Counted from the stretch's first letter, positions 37,152 to 49,288 are shown. The stretch: DNA of 64,000 bases from Rhizobium lusitanum (GCF_014189535.1 NZ_CP050308.1:620001-684000); one strand, 5' to 3'. Numbers and translations are program-made. Notes: generated from the sequence alone by a model not told the origin.

Positions 37152-37745
37152 ATGATGGAAGCCGCGCGGACGCCGGAGGTTTACGTCTATATCAGGACGG
37201 TCATGAGCATGGTCATCGGCCTTTCGCTCGCCCAGCTCCTGACGCGGCTCGCCGGCTTCGTGCAGGCGCCAGGCAAGCACCGCGTCTATCTCGTCCATCT
37301 CGGCTGGGTGCTGTCGATGTTCCTGTTCATCATCCATTTCTGGTGGTGGGAATATCGGCTGCAATCCGTGGCCGAGATCAGTTTCGGCGTCTACCTCTTC
37401 CTCATCTGCTTCTGTTGCCTGTTCTATTTCCTCTGCGTGCTGCTGAACCCTCCCTCGATCGAGGACTATGGCGGCTTCGAGGAATACTTCATCTCCCGCC
37501 GCCGCTGGTTCTTCGGTCTCCTCGCCGTCACCTATGCCGTCGATCTCATCGACACGCTGCTCAAGGGAGAAACCTATTTCCGATCGCTCGGGTGGGAATA
37601 TCCGACCCGCAACATCGTCTACATCGTCCTTTGCATCATCGCCGCTATCACCGCTAACAGACGCTTCCAGGCCGCCTTCGTGATCATCGGCTTGATCTAT
37701 CAAATCACCTGGATCTTCCGGCAATATGACCTGCTGCCGGGATAG
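37152..37745 (+). CDS. Multi-span membrane protein, unknown function
   Basis: A 197-residue protein with six predicted hydrophobic helices, among them MVIGLSLAQLLTRLAGFV, a Trp-rich FIIHFWWWEYRL and IVYIVLCIIAAITA. The composition (many aromatic residues at helix ends) fits an inner-membrane protein. I do not recognise a family. It starts four bases after the thioesterase stop, so the two are probably translated from one mRNA and may act in lipid or membrane metabolism, but that is only context. The start could be either of two adjacent ATGs. Confidence 0.78.
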   Translation: MMEAARTPEVYVYIRTVMSMVIGLSLAQLLTRLAGFVQAPGKHRVYLVHLGWVLSMFLFIIHFWWWEYRLQSVAEISFGVYLFLICFCCLFYFLCVLLNPPSIEDYGGFEEYFISRRRWFFGLLAVTYAVDLIDTLLKGETYFRSLGWEYPTRNIVYIVLCIIAAITANRRFQAAFVIIGLIYQITWIFRQYDLLPG

Positions 37746-37875
37746 AAGCAGTGATCCGTCATGGGGCGCGATCACAAGAAAACACCCTTCATCCCCAGAC
37801 CTTGCCACCATCGGCCAAGACATCGCCATATTGTTCAGATCGATTGCGCCTCAGCGCGGGCGGGGAGAGTAAGCT

Positions 37876-39435
37876 TTGAAAATCGGAAGATTGGCATTTG
37901 GACTGGCGATAGCCCTTTCGCTGGCGCCACTTGCTCATGCCGAAGATCCAGCCCCAGCATCCGGCGATACATCGATCTCGCTGAAATATTGGATCCAGTT
38001 CGCAAAGGACGGCAATGCCACCGCCCAATATGGCCTCGGCTATCGTTACGCCAAGGGCCAGGGCGTAGAGCATGACGACGCGCAGGCCGTGCAATGGTAT
38101 CGAAAGGCTGCCGCGCAGGGGAATGTGCAGGCTGAATATGCCCTCGCCTATATGTATTCCAACGGCCTCGGTGTCGATAAAGACCTGAAACAGGCGAACG
38201 CCTGGTATCGCAAGGCGGCAGAACAGGGCTATGCCAACGCCCAATATGCCATCGGCTATTCCTATGCCAATGGCCGTGGCATGGATGTCGATAACGAGCA
38301 GGCGGTCGGCTGGTATCAAAAATCCGCCGCTCTCGATCAAGCACAAGCGCAATATGCACTCGGCTACATGTACGCGCAGGGGCTCGGGGTGCCCAAGGAC
38401 GATGCGATAGCGCTCAGCTGGTATCGCAAATCGGCCGATCAGGGGCGCAGCGATGCGCAGTATGCGCTCGGGTACATATACGAAAACGGCCTTGGCACGG
38501 CTGCGGACCAAAATCTGGCGATCGACTGGTATCAAAAATCTGCGGATCAGGGTGACCCCCAGGGCGAATATGCGCTCGGCTACGCCTATACCAACGGCCG
38601 GGGCGTCGATCAGGACGATGCTCTGGCTTATTCCTGGTACAAGAAATCCGCCGAGCAGGGCCAAGCCGACGCGCAATATGGGCTTGGCTACAGCTTCGCC
38701 AACGGCCTCGGCGTTCCCCGGGATTACAAGCTGGCGCTGCAATGGTATCGCAAGGCGGCTGATCAGGGCCGCGCCGATGCGCAATATGCCGTCGGCTATC
38801 TCTATGCCAACGGCAAGGGCGTTGCGGTCAACAACGACGTCGCTGTCGAATGGTACCGCAAAGCCGCTACTCAAGGCGACGCGCAGGGCGAATACGCCCT
38901 TGCCACCATGTATACCGGCGGCCGTGGCCTTTCCAAGGACGATGGCAAGGCGCTGGAATGGTACCGAAAATCAGCCGCGCAAGGCCATCCGGACGCGCAA
39001 TATGCGCTCGGCTATATCTATGAGAAGGGTCAAGGCACGGCGCCGGACAAAGGCCAGGCAGCCACCTGGTATCGCAAGTCCGCCGACCAGGGCAGCGCGG
39101 GAGGCCAGTATGCCCTCGGCTATCTCTATTACAATGGCAGTGGCGTTCCCAAGGACTATGCGCTAGCCGCCGACTTCTTTCGCAAAGCCGCAGAACAAGG
39201 CAACGCCCGCGCCCAGTATGGCCTCGGCTCCATGTACTATAATGGCGACGGCGTGCCGAAGGATATCGGCCAGGCCACCAACTGGTTCCACAAGGCAGCG
39301 AGCCAGGGACTGCCGGAAGCGCAGCATAGCCTGAGCTATTTGGCAGCCAACGGCGAAGAACCGACCACGAAGACCAGCCAGGGCGAAACACCTGGCTGGA
39401 TCATTCTCCAGATACTGGCGACGCTGTTGCCATGA
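37876..39435 (+). CDS. Secreted Sel1-repeat protein (first of three)
   Basis: A 519-residue protein with a signal peptide (about residues 1-22, cleaved after HAE or AHA) and about twelve 36-residue Sel1 repeats, each of the form A-x-YALGYxYxxGxGV-x-KD-xx-A-xx-WYRKAA-x-QG, plus a short C-terminal hydrophobic end. Sel1 repeats form a solenoid that mediates protein contacts and is common in periplasmic or envelope regulators of exopolysaccharide and signalling. The start codon is TTG at 37876 with GGGGAGAG seven bases upstream; there is no suitable ATG. It heads a tandem group of three such genes. Confidence 0.88.
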   Translation: MKIGRLAFGLAIALSLAPLAHAEDPAPASGDTSISLKYWIQFAKDGNATAQYGLGYRYAKGQGVEHDDAQAVQWYRKAAAQGNVQAEYALAYMYSNGLGVDKDLKQANAWYRKAAEQGYANAQYAIGYSYANGRGMDVDNEQAVGWYQKSAALDQAQAQYALGYMYAQGLGVPKDDAIALSWYRKSADQGRSDAQYALGYIYENGLGTAADQNLAIDWYQKSADQGDPQGEYALGYAYTNGRGVDQDDALAYSWYKKSAEQGQADAQYGLGYSFANGLGVPRDYKLALQWYRKAADQGRADAQYAVGYLYANGKGVAVNNDVAVEWYRKAATQGDAQGEYALATMYTGGRGLSKDDGKALEWYRKSAAQGHPDAQYALGYIYEKGQGTAPDKGQAATWYRKSADQGSAGGQYALGYLYYNGSGVPKDYALAADFFRKAAEQGNARAQYGLGSMYYNGDGVPKDIGQATNWFHKAASQGLPEAQHSLSYLAANGEEPTTKTSQGETPGWIILQILATLLP

Positions 39436-39529
39436 GCCGATCATGTATGCGCGCGGAGGCGCCTTGCGCCCTCGCCCGCCACATTATTTAGTATTCACAC
39501 ACAAAAGACGACTGATTGAGGGGTAGATT

Positions 39530-40711
39530 TTGCATTTCAAGCGAGCGGCCATCGCACTGTTCTTCGCGCTGGCATCCAGCGGCCTTGCCCATGCCGATAT
39601 CGGACAAAATGCCTATGACCGGGGCGACTACAAGGCGGCGCTGGATTATTGGCGCCCGCTCGCAAACAAGGGCAATGCGGCGGCACAATTGAAGCTCGGC
39701 GAAATGTACAAGCTGGGCGATGGCATCGAGAAAGATCTCAAGCAGGCTCTCAAGTGGTATCGCAAAGCAGCCGAGCAAAGCAATGCGAAGGCCGAATTCG
39801 ATCTCGGCGCCATGTACGACAAAGGCGAAGGCGTCGCCAAGGACCATGCACAGGCCATTCTCTGGTACCGCAAGGCCGCCGATCAAGGCTATGCCGACGC
39901 GCAATACAATCTTGGCATCATGTATGACGAGGGCGAAGGCGTGCCTAAGGACAGGACCCTGGCTTTCGTCTGGTACAGCAAGGCGGCCGAACAGGGAAAT
40001 GCCGACGCGCAGTTCAATGTCGGGGTGATGTACGACAACGGCGATGGCGTCGATCAGGACAAGAGCCAGGCCATCGCCTGGTATCGGAAGGCCGCCGACC
40101 AGGGCAATGTCGATGCCCAATATAATCTCGCCATCATGTATGACAGCGGCGAAGGCATGACCAAGGACAGCGGTCAGGCCCTCGCCTGGTATCGCAAAGC
40201 GGCCGACCGAGGCAAGGTCGAGGCGCAATACAACCTCGCGGTCATGTACCGCGACGGCGCCGGTGTGCCCAAGGATGGTGCTCAGGCCCTCGCTTGGTTC
40301 CGCAAGGCCGCCAACCAGGGCGACGCCGACGCGCAATATAATCTTGGCACCATGTATGCCGATGGCGATGGGATCGCTGAAGACGACGCCGAAGCCATCA
40401 CCTGGTTTCGCAAGGCGGCGGATCAGGGGGACGTCGAGGCCGAATATAACCTCGGCGTGATGTATCGCGACGGAGAAGGTGTTGCGAAGAACGGTCCCGA
40501 AGCGGTCGGCTGGTTCAAAAAGGCGGCTGCCGAGAACTACGCCGACGCGGCTCTCAATCTCGGCGTCATGTATCGTGATGGCGACGGCGTGCCCGCGGAT
40601 CGGGTGAAGTCCCTGGAGTGGTTCAGCCGGGCCAAGGCCATGAATGGCGACGATAATGAGCCTGATGGCAACGAGGATATGCCGTTGCAGCGGAAAAGCA
40701 TTCCGATCTGA
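39530..40711 (+). CDS. Secreted Sel1-repeat protein (second of three)
   Basis: A 393-residue protein. The signal peptide ends near GLAHA (residue 22), then a motif DRGDYKAALDYWRPLANKG introduces about nine Sel1 repeats of 36 residues with YNLGxMYxxGEGV-type cores. The start is TTG at 39530, supported by GAGGGG seven bases before it. The N-terminal lead-in is shared with the third gene (YDKGDYGSALSSWQPLADQG), so the second and third genes are closer relatives than the first. They look like products of duplication. Probably a periplasmic scaffold; partners are unknown. Confidence 0.88.
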   Translation: MHFKRAAIALFFALASSGLAHADIGQNAYDRGDYKAALDYWRPLANKGNAAAQLKLGEMYKLGDGIEKDLKQALKWYRKAAEQSNAKAEFDLGAMYDKGEGVAKDHAQAILWYRKAADQGYADAQYNLGIMYDEGEGVPKDRTLAFVWYSKAAEQGNADAQFNVGVMYDNGDGVDQDKSQAIAWYRKAADQGNVDAQYNLAIMYDSGEGMTKDSGQALAWYRKAADRGKVEAQYNLAVMYRDGAGVPKDGAQALAWFRKAANQGDADAQYNLGTMYADGDGIAEDDAEAITWFRKAADQGDVEAEYNLGVMYRDGEGVAKNGPEAVGWFKKAAAENYADAALNLGVMYRDGDGVPADRVKSLEWFSRAKAMNGDDNEPDGNEDMPLQRKSIPI

Positions 40712-40809
40712 GGTGAGCGGACAAACAAGGCCGTTCCCAATCTTGCCCAAGCACCGGGGAATAGGCCTAGCTCTTGCATGAACTGGAATCACAAATGGGA
40801 GATCGCCGG

Positions 40810-41208
40810 ATGCGGCTCAAACAGATAGGCCTCGGACTGACGCTGACACTCTTGATCGCCTTCCATGCCCATGCCGAGGATGGTCAAGCAGCCTATGACA
40901 AAGGCGATTACGGCAGCGCCCTTTCCTCCTGGCAGCCCCTGGCGGACCAGGGAGACGCGACCTCGCAGGACAATCTCGGCAGCCTCTATGCCCTGGGCAA
41001 AGGCGTTCCACAGGATTATGCCCAGGCCATCGCCTGGTTTGCCAAAGCCGCCGATCAAGACCTGCCCAAAGCGCAATTCCACCTCGGCTACGCCTACCTT
41101 CGCGGCGACGGCGTCACCAGGGACCGCAACATGGCGATAGCCTGGTTCCGCAAAGCCGCCGCTCAAGGGTATGCGCCAGCACAGAGCATTCTCGATCAGT
41201 TGAACTGA
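40810..41208 (+). CDS. Secreted Sel1-repeat protein (third of three, short)
   Basis: A 132-residue protein. The signal peptide is about residues 1-22 (cleaved near AHAED), then the lead-in AAYDKGDYGSALSSWQPLADQG and two to three Sel1 repeats (LGSLYALGKGVPQDY, LGYAYLRGDGVTRD). The start is ATG 40810, chosen because GGGAGA lies eight bases upstream and the signal peptide begins there; in-frame upstream starts add sequence not typical of a signal peptide. It looks like a shortened duplicate of the second gene. Confidence 0.85.
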   Translation: MRLKQIGLGLTLTLLIAFHAHAEDGQAAYDKGDYGSALSSWQPLADQGDATSQDNLGSLYALGKGVPQDYAQAIAWFAKAADQDLPKAQFHLGYAYLRGDGVTRDRNMAIAWFRKAAAQGYAPAQSILDQLN

Positions 41209-41224
41209 GCGGAAAGGTTCTCAC

Positions 41225-41485
41225 TCACAGCATATCCCCAAGCGTCCAATGGTTACTCCATCGGGCGTCGATCTCATCCTCGACATTCTGGTAGCGAATG
41301 TCGGTCGACAGGCGCAGGCGGCCAAGCAGCATGATATCGCCGGCTTCGTAATTGTCGGCAAGCCAGCGCGTATCGAAACGCTCCGCAATGTCGGGCAGAT
41401 CCTTTGAGACCCAACTGCCTTCCATCATCTTCTTGTTGAAGGCGCAGACGCGTTCCCCCAGCGTAAGCGGCGCAGTCTTACCCAT
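41225..41485 (-). CDS. Small protein of unknown function
   Basis: An 86-residue protein (MGKTAPLTLGERVCAFNKKM at the start) with even hydrophilic composition, many Asp, Trp and Arg residues, no signal peptide and one Cys. No domain is recognised. It lies between the Sel1 group and the RDD gene, on the opposite strand, convergent with the third Sel1 gene by 16 bp. No strong ribosome-binding site precedes the ATG, so the call is moderate. Confidence 0.55.
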   Translation of the reverse strand: MGKTAPLTLGERVCAFNKKMMEGSWVSKDLPDIAERFDTRWLADNYEAGDIMLLGRLRLSTDIRYQNVEDEIDARWSNHWTLGDML

Positions 41486-41633
41486 AAAATTTCAAGAGTG
41501 GAGCCCTGCGCTGAAATGCAGCAGTGACAGCAGTACAAAAATGAAACGAAATGATCACGGATAGCTGCGCGACGAAGTTGATCGATTGCCGGGGCGGCGT
41601 AGCCTAACGCTTCGGATCAGAATCGGAGACCTC

Positions 41634-42473
41634 ATGAGTGCCGCACCACAATTCAGCAGTCTACCGCCGCGGCATTTCTGGCGACGGGTGGTCGCATATC
41701 TTGTCGATGTCATCATCATTGAGATTGCGCTGGTTATCCTGTTTTTCGCACTCTCGATGGTGACGCCGTGGAACCTGAGCATCCCGTTCTTCCAGAATAG
41801 ACAATGTTCGCCGGCTGCATCCGGACCTCTTGCCGAGAAGGTCGAAGCACAATGGCCGCTGAAACCGGGAGAAACGCGCGTCAATGAACTCTGCCATATC
41901 TCCTGGCTTGGCAGCGAGGGCTATGACCTATTCATCTCATCCGTCTCATCGCACGATGGCGCGATGACCTACACCCGATCGTTTTCAGCTGCGGTCGATA
42001 AAAGCGGCAACCCCGTGGATTCGGGGACGGCCGTCAACACACTGATGTCCGTGGTCGTGCTGCTCATCATGCCGCTCGCCCTCGCTTATGGCTCGGCAAA
42101 CGGCCGCCGTACGCCCGGAAAACGCTTGCTGTCCCTCCATGTCGCGACGGTCGACGGCGGACCGCCCGGGCTCAGCACGGAGTTGAAACGCGAAGTGCTG
42201 AAATTCCTGCCGATCGTCATCCTCGCCCTCCTCAATATCATCTGGTTCTTCGTCCCGAAACCGGTGCAGACCGATTTCGACCACCTCATCCAGCAGATGA
42301 TTCAGCAGGCGCGTGATGGCAACATCGTCGCAGCCGGCGGATCAACGGTTTCCGGTTCGCTGACCCTAATCGTCCTCATCTTAGGCCTCATCTGGTGGAT
42401 TTACCCCCTGATCGTCTGGCGCGGCCAAACCCTTTATGATCGCTTCAGCGGCTGCAAAGTGATGAAGGCCTGA
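41634..42473 (+). CDS. RDD-family membrane protein
   Basis: A 279-residue inner-membrane protein. The first helix follows PPRHFWRRVVAYLVDVIIIEI, with the conserved Arg and Asp pair of the RDD family, and NGRRTPGKRLLSLHV lies before the next cytoplasmic segment. About four to five helices and a larger periplasmic loop (residues 45-130, with several Cys and Ser) follow. RDD proteins are proposed to be small transporters or stress factors; nothing more specific can be said. ATG 41634 has GGAGAC upstream; the open frame extends 16 codons further. Confidence 0.85.
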   Translation: MSAAPQFSSLPPRHFWRRVVAYLVDVIIIEIALVILFFALSMVTPWNLSIPFFQNRQCSPAASGPLAEKVEAQWPLKPGETRVNELCHISWLGSEGYDLFISSVSSHDGAMTYTRSFSAAVDKSGNPVDSGTAVNTLMSVVVLLIMPLALAYGSANGRRTPGKRLLSLHVATVDGGPPGLSTELKREVLKFLPIVILALLNIIWFFVPKPVQTDFDHLIQQMIQQARDGNIVAAGGSTVSGSLTLIVLILGLIWWIYPLIVWRGQTLYDRFSGCKVMKA

Positions 42474-42576
42474 GCCACTACGCCTCATCTTTGCCGCAGA
42501 TGCGGCATTGCTACATCGGCTCGATGGGTGAAGAATACCGCTGCCTCCCATCCTAGCCGCCAAGGGGTCGACCATC

Positions 42577-43113
42577 GTGACCAAGACTTCCGTTGCATTG
42601 CTCTCATCGCTTCTTCCACCGCTCCGTATGGGGCTGCTGGCCGTCGCCTTCGTCCTGCCGCTCTCGCCCCTGCCCATGGCATCCGCGCAAGCACAGGCGG
42701 CGCCCGGCTCCTGCTGGTCGCTGCTGCAAAGTAAGTTCGGTCCGCAAATCGAGAAATCGGTGAACGAGGCCGACCCCTGCAAGAAGCTGCCTGGGCTGGA
42801 TCACAAGGAAAAATTCGAGGTTAAATCGATAGATGTATGCAGCGCGCCCGGAGGCGTACAGATCACGGCCCATGCCGATATCGCCTGCAAATCACATGGC
42901 GTGCTACAGGCAACGGTGAAGGGACAGCTGGAAGCCTCGGTGACGGTCGATGTCGGCGCTTGCCGCATCACCGATTCGCATGTCGGCATCAGCGGTCCGA
43001 TCGGCGACCTGATATCCTCGGTCGGGGGCATCCTGATATCCTCGGTCGGGGGCATGCAGGAGCTTGCCCGCGGTTTCGCGCAGGCGAAGATTTCCGAGAT
43101 TTGCGGCAAATAG
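42577..43113 (+). CDS. Exported cysteine-containing protein, unknown function
   Basis: A 178-residue protein with a signal peptide (hydrophobic segment about residues 18-33, cleavage near AQA). The mature part has about six cysteines (SCWSLL, DPCKKL, VCSAPGG, ACKSHG, ACRITD, EICGK) that could form disulfides. No family is recognised. A GTG start at 42577 is proposed, with AAGGGG upstream; ATG 42628 would remove part of the signal region. An in-frame 24-bp tandem duplication lies near the C terminus. It is 103 bp after the RDD gene, perhaps transcribed with it. Confidence 0.72.
   Translation: MTKTSVALLSSLLPPLRMGLLAVAFVLPLSPLPMASAQAQAAPGSCWSLLQSKFGPQIEKSVNEADPCKKLPGLDHKEKFEVKSIDVCSAPGGVQITAHADIACKSHGVLQATVKGQLEASVTVDVGACRITDSHVGISGPIGDLISSVGGILISSVGGMQELARGFAQAKISEICGK
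43009..43056. repeat. In-frame 24-bp tandem duplication
   Basis: Two adjacent copies (43009-43032 and 43033-43056) of a 24-base unit differ only in the last base. They encode the octapeptides LISSVGGI and LISSVGGM inside the exported protein. Each copy includes a GATATC site. It looks like a recent slippage event. Confidence 0.9.
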
Positions 43114-43119
43114 ATTGGA

Positions 43120-43144
43120 GGCCGGCGGCATTAAGCCGCCGGCC
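43120..43144. terminator. GC-rich hairpin between convergent genes
   Basis: Perfect ten-base arms (GGCCGGCGGC and GCCGCCGGCC) with the loop ATTAA lie between the exported-protein gene and the convergent MFS gene. There is no T run, so it may stop transcription only with help. Confidence 0.55.
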
Positions 43145-43168
43145 ACGCTTCGATGAGGGCGCGGAGAT

Positions 43169-44419
43169 TTAAGTCTGCGTCACGCTCCGGGGCTCCTCCA
43201 CCCCTGTCTCGCCGAAGCGAATATCCTTCTTCTCGAAACCGAAGCCGGCAAGCACCGCCACCACGGCAGCGACGATAACCGCCACGATTAATAACGCAAA
43301 AGCATAGTCACCGTTCCAATGCATCGCCAGGCCCGCTTGAATCGACGCATTGCCCGAGGCCAGCAGATTGCCGAGCTGATAGGCAAAACCCGGGAACGTG
43401 CCGCGTATCTCATCCGGCGACAGCTCGTTGAGATGCACCGGCACGATGCCCCAGGCACCCTGCACGAAGAACTGCATCAGGAAGGCGCCGACGGCGAGCA
43501 TGACCGGCCCATGCGCATAAACCCAGAGTGGCGCGATCGGGATCGCCAGTAGCGCGGCTATAACGATGCCCCGCCGCCGACCGATGCGCTGAGACAGCGC
43601 GCCGAATGTCAGCCCACCAATCATCGCACCGATATTATAGACAATGGCGATGGCGCCGACGGTGTGGCTGTCATATTGACGCTGGGTTTCGAGGAAGGTC
43701 GGGTAGAGATCCTGGGTGCCGTGACTGAGGAAATTGAACGCCGTCATCAGCAATACCGCCCACAGGAACAGCGGAATGTTCTCACGCAACACCGTGAAGA
43801 ACGGCCGTTGCGGCTTTTTCTGCCGCTCCACGAAAGCCGGCGATTCCTCCACGTTGCGGCGGATATAGAGCACCAGCAGCGCCGGCAGAGCGCCGACCAT
43901 GAACATGCCGCGCCAGCCGATCACCGGGAACAGCAGAAAGAACACGATCGAAGCCAGCAGATAGCCCGAGGGATAGCCGGCCTGCAGGATACCGGACACG
44001 ATACCACGCGCCTCCTTCGGCACGGTCTCCATCGTCAGCGACGCGCCGACACCCCATTCCCCGCCCATGGCGATGCCGAAGAGCGCTCGCAACACGAGGA
44101 ACATGGTCAGGCCGGTCGAAAAGCCGGTGAGGAACTCGAACACCGAATAGAGCAGCACGTCCGCCATCAGCGTCGCGCGCCGGCCGTATTTGTCAGCGGC
44201 ATAACCGAAAATCAGTGCCCCGAGCGGCCGCATGGCGAGCGTCAGGAAGATCGCCACCGCAACGGCCGGAACATCGGTATGAAACTCCTCCGCTATATGC
44301 TTGAGAACGAAGACCAATATGAAAAAATCGAATGCATCCAACGTCCAGCCGAGATAGGCGGCGATGACGGTGTTGCGTTGCTGGGGGGACAAAGAACGTA
44401 AGCTATCCAATGCGGTCAT
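43169..44419 (-). CDS. MFS transporter (carboxylate/sialate-proton symporter group)
   Basis: A 416-residue inner-membrane protein with twelve predicted helices. The A-loop reads GYAADKYGRRATLMADV, the first helix carries LDAFDFFILVFVLKHIAEEF and the region GIAMGGEWGVGASLTMETVP is typical of the sialate/lactate-type MFS symporters. It probably takes up a carboxylic acid. Two adjacent ATGs are available; 44419 has GGAGG six bases before it. The region upstream, shared with uvrB, contains a GC-rich hairpin at 44487-44502 of unclear purpose. Confidence 0.88.
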   Translation of the reverse strand: MTALDSLRSLSPQQRNTVIAAYLGWTLDAFDFFILVFVLKHIAEEFHTDVPAVAVAIFLTLAMRPLGALIFGYAADKYGRRATLMADVLLYSVFEFLTGFSTGLTMFLVLRALFGIAMGGEWGVGASLTMETVPKEARGIVSGILQAGYPSGYLLASIVFFLLFPVIGWRGMFMVGALPALLVLYIRRNVEESPAFVERQKKPQRPFFTVLRENIPLFLWAVLLMTAFNFLSHGTQDLYPTFLETQRQYDSHTVGAIAIVYNIGAMIGGLTFGALSQRIGRRRGIVIAALLAIPIAPLWVYAHGPVMLAVGAFLMQFFVQGAWGIVPVHLNELSPDEIRGTFPGFAYQLGNLLASGNASIQAGLAMHWNGDYAFALLIVAVIVAAVVAVLAGFGFEKKDIRFGETGVEEPRSVTQT

Positions 44420-44700
44420 CATAATCCTCCGACCGGATGGCGGCGGCGAGGCGGGCAAAGTCCGGATGCCGTCGAAGCTGGGGGGACCCGGCGTGAGCCG
44501 GGCATGTCGACGTTGCGGCCGGCTCCTCCCTTGGCGCCTGTGAGGATCGCGCTACGCCGACGAGATCAGCGATAACGCACCAGCCAGCTTTGGCTTGTAA
44601 CATATTTGACATATTGGGCGAATGGAAAAATCCGCTGCTTGTTTCCCTTTTGTACTCTTCCCCCCTTCACATCGGCGTTGACTCTCGCCATATTCGCCCG

Positions 44701-47535
<2,835 letters not shown>

Positions 47536-47639
47536 GATACACGCTACCCTTGTTGAGTCCGCGCTTTTGCCTACATGCTGCCGGGTGAGGAGACGCCCCG
47601 CCAAGCGGGGTAAAGCGACAACAACAATGGGAGAGAGAC

Positions 47640-48086
47640 ATGCAAGAGGCCCTCGTCGTTCGCCGCGAGACACATATCGCGGCTCCGCCCGCCGCCGTGT
47701 TTGCCCTGCTGACCGATCCGGAAAAGATACTGCGCTGGATGGGAACGGAGGCGCAGATCGAGCCTCAGCCGGGAGGGCTCTATCTCGTCAATGTCACCGG
47801 CGCCCGTTTTGCGCGCGGCTCCTTTCGCGAGGTGGTGCCGGTACATCGCCTCGCCTACAGCTTCGGCTGGGACGGCAGTGAAATCGTGCCGCCTGGGTCG
47901 AGCCTGGTCGAGATCGACCTGATCGAACAGCCGGACGGAACATTGCTGCGCCTGACCCATACCGGCCTGCCCAATGCCGACCAATGCGCCGGCCATGCGG
48001 AAGGCTGGGCTCATTACCTCGGTCGTCTGGCCGAGGTCGCGGGCGGGCGCGAGCCGGCTCCGGACCCTTGGTCCGGCAGGGTGTGA
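47640..48086 (+). CDS. SRPBCC / AHSA1-type START-like domain protein
   Basis: A 148-residue single-domain protein of the activator-of-Hsp90-like group in the SRPBCC superfamily. The opening VVRRETHIAAPPAAVFALLTDPEKILRWMG and the later PPGSSLVEIDLIEQPDGTLLRLTHTGLP are typical, with the ending HAEGWAHYLGRLAEV. Such proteins bind a hydrophobic ligand in a deep cavity; many are encoded beside ArsR-type regulators, but none is present here. GGGAGAGA lies upstream of the ATG. It follows uvrB by 104 bp and may have its own promoter. Confidence 0.9.
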   Translation: MQEALVVRRETHIAAPPAAVFALLTDPEKILRWMGTEAQIEPQPGGLYLVNVTGARFARGSFREVVPVHRLAYSFGWDGSEIVPPGSSLVEIDLIEQPDGTLLRLTHTGLPNADQCAGHAEGWAHYLGRLAEVAGGREPAPDPWSGRV

Positions 48087-48229
48087 CGGCTTTCCGCTTT
48101 CGTTCCTCTTGAGCCGATGGCCCTTCCCGGGTGATCGGCGCTTCTTGCGCACCCGTGCGAGAGGGCGGGCACAAACACCATTACCATGACGCGGATGACA
48201 ACCCTTGACTGCCGTGCCATGATCGCGGC

Positions 48230-49288
48230 ATGGATCTGCCCACCCCCCTTGCCTGGCTGGTTGACGAGGCCGGCACCTCGCCCGGCCCTGAATCCTTCCT
48301 GGCCGAACTCGGTAGACGGCTGCTGGCCAACGGCCTGCCTCTGGCCGGCGGCGCCCTGACGCTGGCGGTGCCGCATCCGATCATTGCCCGCCGCACCTGG
48401 CTATGGCGCGCGGAAATCGGTGATGTGATCGAGGCGCTGGGTTTCGCCGGCAGTCCGCTCAGCCATGCCGGGCACGACTGGCTGGCCGGCCTCGGCCCGG
48501 TGCAGGAAACGACGATCGGCGCGGCGCTGGACAGTCCGCTGCTGGGCTGGGCCGGAACCCGGCCCTTCAGCCCCGCCGAGACCAACCGGTTGCACGAGAC
48601 CGCACGCTTTGCCGCCGCCCCCTTGGCCGCCCTCGCGGCGCGCGCGGCGCTGTCAGCACTGCTCGAGGCCTATCTCGGCCGGCGCAGCGCCGCCCGGGTG
48701 CAGGCCGGCTCGCTTTCGCGCGGCACCGGCGAGACCATCCGCGCCGCCCTGCTCTGCGCCGATCTGCGCGATTTCACCGCCCTGTCCGAAGTGACGGAGC
48801 CGGCGGCAGTGATCGCTATCCTCGACGCCTGGTTCGACCGCGTCACCGGCTCGGTGAACGCCTTCGGCGGCGAGGTGCTGAAATTCATCGGCGACGGCGC
48901 ACTGGCGATTTTCCCGGTCACCGGCACACCGGGCGAAGCCTGCGACGCAGCACTGCGCGCGGTCGAAGCCGTCCGCGCCGGCATGACCCATCTCGATGGC
49001 GTGCGGCAGACGCAAGGGTTGCCGCCGCTCCCCTTCGGCATGGCCCTGCATTTCGGCGAGATACTATGGGGCAACATCGGCGCCGCCGACCGCCTGGACT
49101 TCACCGCCATCGGCCCCGCCGTAAACCTGGTCAGCCGCCTCGAAGGCCTCTGCAAGCCGCTTGGCTACAATGTGCTAATTTCGGGCGCGGTTGCGGCGGA
49201 GACGAAAATGGCTTTGATGCCGCTGGGCGAGCATGAGTTGCGGGGGATTGTGGAGCCTTGTGCGGTTTTTACTTTGGTGGAGGATTGA
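48230..49288 (+). CDS. Class III adenylate/guanylate cyclase
   Basis: A 352-residue protein. The N-terminal region (about 1-165) resembles the extension seen on several rhizobial cyclases, containing GGALTLAVPHPIIARRTWLW. The catalytic domain starts near 170. Metal-binding Asp178 is in LLCADLRDFTALS and Asp222 in FIGDGALAIFP. Purine-specifying Lys218 and Asp290 (DFTAIGPAVNLVSRLE) point to ATP as substrate, with Asn299 and Arg303 completing the transition-state site. It would make cyclic AMP in response to an unknown cytosolic cue. No membrane segment is seen. Confidence 0.88.
   Translation: MDLPTPLAWLVDEAGTSPGPESFLAELGRRLLANGLPLAGGALTLAVPHPIIARRTWLWRAEIGDVIEALGFAGSPLSHAGHDWLAGLGPVQETTIGAALDSPLLGWAGTRPFSPAETNRLHETARFAAAPLAALAARAALSALLEAYLGRRSAARVQAGSLSRGTGETIRAALLCADLRDFTALSEVTEPAAVIAILDAWFDRVTGSVNAFGGEVLKFIGDGALAIFPVTGTPGEACDAALRAVEAVRAGMTHLDGVRQTQGLPPLPFGMALHFGEILWGNIGAADRLDFTAIGPAVNLVSRLEGLCKPLGYNVLISGAVAAETKMALMPLGEHELRGIVEPCAVFTLVED

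Noticed and set aside
39488..40792. A 434-codon open frame opposite the second Sel1 gene
   Set aside because: The periodic Ile/Val/Ala pattern is the reverse of the Sel1 repeats and not a real protein.
37876..41208. Regularly spaced repeats that could suggest a CRISPR array
   Set aside because: The period of 108 bp is coding and matches 36-residue Sel1 repeats; there are no identical short repeats with unique spacers.
44652..44666. A LexA-type site (GTTC-N7-GTTC) upstream of uvrB
   Set aside because: The best candidate GTTT-N7-GTAC differs at two of the eight conserved bases, which is too weak to call.
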